Shown here piece after piece: positions 61,360 to 64,000 of a stretch of DNA of 64,000 nt (position 1 is the stretch's first letter; the number at the start of each line of letters is the position of its first letter). The notes beneath the pieces were generated by a model, which was not told where the DNA came from, ran no database searches, and saw only the letters and a list, made by a program, of their open reading frames with translations. Origin of the DNA: DTU052 sp050951725 (lineage in GTDB: Bacteria > Bacillota > Syntrophomonadia > Syntrophomonadales > DTU052); NCBI GenBank assembly GCA_050951725.1, contig JBMNJO010000012.1, forward strand, positions 1-64,000, in the 5' to 3' direction. The position numbers and the translations under genes are program-made.

Positions 61360-62997
61360 ATGGAAAGAGTGTGGTACAAGTTTTACGATGAAGGGGTTCC
61401 TCGTTCAATCAACTATCCCAAGAAGGCTATGAAGGACTACTTTAACGAATGGGCCGGCAAAAACCCTGACAAACCGTATCTTATCTGGGGAGAAAACAGG
61501 CTCAGCTACGGCCAGTCCAATTCTATCATCCGCAAGCTGGCCACAGCTATTATGGGATCAGGTTACAGGAAGGGTGATCGAATCGCATTAATGTCCACCA
61601 ACCTTCCCGAATATGTATTGCTTCTGCAAGCCTGCTATAAAATTGGGGCTTGTATTGTTCCCACCAATCCCATGTATACCATACCTGAGCTAACCCACCA
61701 ATTCAAAGACAGCGGCTGTACTATTGTATTTGTTGAGGATCGCTTTGCCAACAAAGTACAGGAAATCATAAAAAATGCTTCGACCGCTATTCAAAAGATG
61801 GTGGTCATTAATACTCCGGCCGGCTCTAATCTTGAAGCAGCACCATATATCGTTTCTTACAACGATCTTCTTGAGCAAGGCGTAGATAAGGAACCGGAAA
61901 TAGAAGTGGTATCTGGCGACCTGGCTATGCTGCAGTACACCGGCGGAACGACGGGCGTATCCAAGGGATGCATGCTAAGTAACGCCAACCTTGAAGCTAT
62001 AGCCTGGCAGGACACCGCCTGGTTTAGCCCGCCTTTTGAAAAACCGGAAGATATGATAGTTATGGCTGCCATGCCTCTTTATCATATATATGGTTATAAC
62101 TGCAGCGTTAATATTAACTCCGTAGCCGGTGGTACAATTGTTGTGGTCAATGACCCCAGCCCGAGCGGCTTGATCAAAAACATTAACGAGCACGAACCCA
62201 ATTTCTTTGCTTGTGTCCCGGCCATGATCTACGGCTTGAACAGCCACCCCGATATTGGCACCTCCAAGATTAAATCGCTCAAAGGTTTGATATGCGGCTC
62301 ATCTCCTTTGGCTGTGGAAGGACTTAAGCGTTTTGAAGAGATCTCTGGAGCTACAATTACCGAAGGTTATGGACTGTCAGAGACTTCCAATGTACTAACC
62401 TGTACACCTCTTTTCACTAAGAGGAAGATCGGCAGCGTTGGGATTCCTTGGCCTGACGTAGATATCAGGATTGTTGACCTGGAAGAGGGTACGAAAGATA
62501 TGCTTACCGGTGAACCGGGTGAGCTGATTGCCAAAGGACCACAGATCATGCAAGCTTACTGGCAGAACCCGGAGGAAACGGCCAACGCCTTAAGAGACGG
62601 CTGGCTGTATACCGGCGATATTGCCACCATGGATGAGGATGGGTATATATACATAGTTGACCGCAAAAAAGATATGATGATCTGCAGCGGATTCAATGTA
62701 TTCTGCCGGGAAATAGACGAGGTCCTATACACTCATCCAAAAGTTCAGGATGCCTGTACCATTGGTGTGCCGGATCCCAAGCGGGGAGAGACCCCGAAGG
62801 TATTCGTCATTTTAAAACCGGGAGAGACGTTAACCGAACAGGAAGTGAAGGATTTCTGCCGTGAAAGCCTGGCTCCTTACAAGGTGCCGACTCATGTTGA
62901 ATTCATTGACGAACTCCCCCGTACCAGCGTAGGCAAACCTATGCGGAATGCCCTCAGGCAGCAAGAAAAGCAAAAAGCCCAGCAAGCAGGCAAATAA
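61360..62997 (+). CDS. AMP-forming acyl-CoA ligase (ligase 6)
   Basis: 545 residues from ATG 61360 (MERVWYKFYD), with GGGAGG seven bases upstream. A3 LQYTGGTTGVSKGCMLSNAN, A5 TEGYGLSETSN, A7 YTGDIATMDEDGYIYIVDRK, A8 SGFNVFCREIDE, A10 lysine in TSVGKPMRNALR. It shares TGGTTG with the four-copy array and starts with a related segment (YDEGVPRSINYPKK against YDVGVPYTVNFPRY in copy 1), so it belongs to the same subfamily. It has its own vegetative-type promoter instead of the sigma-H-like block. Confidence 0.93.
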   Translation: MERVWYKFYDEGVPRSINYPKKAMKDYFNEWAGKNPDKPYLIWGENRLSYGQSNSIIRKLATAIMGSGYRKGDRIALMSTNLPEYVLLLQACYKIGACIVPTNPMYTIPELTHQFKDSGCTIVFVEDRFANKVQEIIKNASTAIQKMVVINTPAGSNLEAAPYIVSYNDLLEQGVDKEPEIEVVSGDLAMLQYTGGTTGVSKGCMLSNANLEAIAWQDTAWFSPPFEKPEDMIVMAAMPLYHIYGYNCSVNINSVAGGTIVVVNDPSPSGLIKNINEHEPNFFACVPAMIYGLNSHPDIGTSKIKSLKGLICGSSPLAVEGLKRFEEISGATITEGYGLSETSNVLTCTPLFTKRKIGSVGIPWPDVDIRIVDLEEGTKDMLTGEPGELIAKGPQIMQAYWQNPEETANALRDGWLYTGDIATMDEDGYIYIVDRKKDMMICSGFNVFCREIDEVLYTHPKVQDACTIGVPDPKRGETPKVFVILKPGETLTEQEVKDFCRESLAPYKVPTHVEFIDELPRTSVGKPMRNALRQQEKQKAQQAGK

Positions 62998-63065
62998 CCG
63001 GTGTACAATATCGATCACTGTATACCAGCCCTGACACCGGTTAGATAGTGTGTATTCTCCTTCGG

Positions 63066-63105
63066 CTACCCCCCCTGGATGCTGATTTCCCAGGGGGGTT
63101 CTTAT
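63066..63105 (+). terminator. Terminator of ligase 6
   Basis: CCCCCCTGG and CCAGGGGGG stem around ATGCTGATTT, then TTCTTAT. Confidence 0.85.
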
Positions 63106-63192
63106 ATGCTGGCCTCAAGCAGTCCGGGACACCTCGCGGCAACCGGGTGACATCGTGGCCTTGATACTATGCCGATGATCATTGTCGCAACT

Positions 63193-64000
63193 TTATGCCA
63201 GACCCAAAAACCGAACTACCTGGGTGAACACAAAACATACCAGGAATGCTGTAACCGTTGGAATGATAAAAGCCATGGCCGTCCATTTCTTACTGCCCGA
63301 TTCCTTGTATGCGGTAAGAAGCGTGGTGGTGCACGGCCAGTGAAGCAGGGTGAAGAGCATCATATTTACCGCTGTCAGCCAGGTCCATCCATTACGAATC
63401 AAAACTGTTCCCAGTTCTTCCAGGTTCGAAAAATCAACCATTTGACCGGCCGACAGGTACATCATGAGCAGTATCGGAATCACAATCTCGTTGGCTGGCA
63501 GTCCCAGTATAAAGGCCAGGAGGATAAAGCCATCCAATCCTATAGCATTGCCGATAGGCTGTAACCAGGTGGCTATATGAGCAACAATGCTGAGATCACC
63601 CACATAGATGTTTGCGAGTATCCAGGTCAGTGCTCCCGCTGGAGCAGCCATTAATACCGCACGTTTCAAAACAAAAATAGTCCGGTCAATTATTGAACGG
63701 TAAATGACGGGTCCGATCTGGGGAATACGATACGGGGGAAGTTCCAGTACCAGAGATGAAGGCTCCCCCTGCAGTATCGTGCGGGAAAGAATCCAGGAGA
63801 TCCCGAAAGTGGCGGCAATTCCAAGTACAACCATGGTTGTGACTACCCCGGCGGCTATCACGGTTGGAAAAGCAAATGAAAAGGCCCCGGCTATAAAGAT
63901 AGTTCCGATCGCGATAAGTATAGGAAATCGTCCATTGCAGGGAACAAAGTTGTTGGTCAGGATCGCTATTAAACGTTCCCGGGGAGAATCGATTATCCGG
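63193..64000 (-). CDS. FeoB-like ferrous iron transporter, C-terminal part (cut by window end)
   Basis: Partial gene: the frame stays open to the window edge, and only the C-terminal 268 residues are visible. RIIDSPRERLIAILTNNFVP and the CNGRF motif that follows are the membrane GATE-domain start of FeoB, which transports Fe(II). ELPPYRIPQIGPVIYRS and about seven membrane helices follow. The GTPase domain expected upstream is outside the window; if it is missing, this would be a nucleoside-recognition or FeoB-associated protein instead. Confidence 0.8.
   Translation of the reverse strand, partial: RIIDSPRERLIAILTNNFVPCNGRFPILIAIGTIFIAGAFSFAFPTVIAAGVVTTMVVLGIAATFGISWILSRTILQGEPSSLVLELPPYRIPQIGPVIYRSIIDRTIFVLKRAVLMAAPAGALTWILANIYVGDLSIVAHIATWLQPIGNAIGLDGFILLAFILGLPANEIVIPILLMMYLSAGQMVDFSNLEELGTVLIRNGWTWLTAVNMMLFTLLHWPCTTTLLTAYKESGSKKWTAMAFIIPTVTAFLVCFVFTQVVRFLGLA

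Overview
The window looks like a chromosome segment of a mid-GC anaerobic Firmicute (Clostridia), most plausibly a spore-former that uses fatty acids or other acyl substrates. This rests on strong AGGAGG-type ribosome sites, frequent TTG/GTG starts, a ydaO-type c-di-AMP riboswitch, a DUF1659/DUF2922/YvrJ cassette, an anaerobe-type hybrid-cluster protein, and sigma-H-like promoters. Six acyl-CoA ligase genes sit beside an enoyl-CoA hydratase, a 3-hydroxyacyl-CoA dehydrogenase and a dienoyl-CoA-reductase-like flavoenzyme, as in beta-oxidising Syntrophomonas-like bacteria. The species is not identified.

Layout. 1-4.7 kb: a small membrane protein, a type I restriction R-subunit remnant, and a glycine betaine (opu) operon on the minus strand behind a c-di-AMP riboswitch with its own terminator. 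Degraded debris follows, including a copy of a histidine-kinase 3' end. 4.7-10.4 kb: a two-component system and two paralogous soluble methyl-accepting proteins. 10.4-20.5 kb: an epoxide-hydrolase-like enzyme and a tandem array of four minus-strand acyl-CoA ligases. Each of the four has its own terminator and a conserved sigma-H-like promoter block with a 0A-box-like core; the fourth gene carries an in-frame ochre codon. 20.5-33.2 kb: an SLH-anchored YcdB-like protein, CopA, a lipoprotein, a LarE-like sulfur transferase, a DivIVA-like coiled coil, a secreted protein of unknown function, a PAS kinase, a DUF2680 protein and a zinc ribbon.

33.5-41 kb: another acyl-CoA ligase, DUF1294, a crotonase, an amidohydrolase, a PIG-L deacetylase and a phosphatase-like membrane protein. 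41-46.3 kb: a second opu operon with a different gene order, preceded by only the 3' half of a c-di-AMP riboswitch, and a MacB-type ABC pair. 46.6-56 kb: an Rrf2 regulator with hcp, a MarR regulator with an Old Yellow Enzyme family reductase, a hybrid kinase, an MBL hydrolase and a 3-hydroxyacyl-CoA dehydrogenase. 56-64 kb: an unknown protein, a PilZ-PAS protein, the DUF1659/DUF2922/YvrJ cassette, an AlkD-like protein, a sixth acyl-CoA ligase and the C-terminal part of a FeoB-like transporter cut by the window end.

The most informative signals are regulatory and evolutionary: one intact and one decapitated c-di-AMP riboswitch on two osmolyte importers, the shared promoter blocks and mosaic structure of the ligase array, and a three-copy dispersed repeat. 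No tRNA, rRNA, CRISPR array, complete insertion sequence or prophage was seen.
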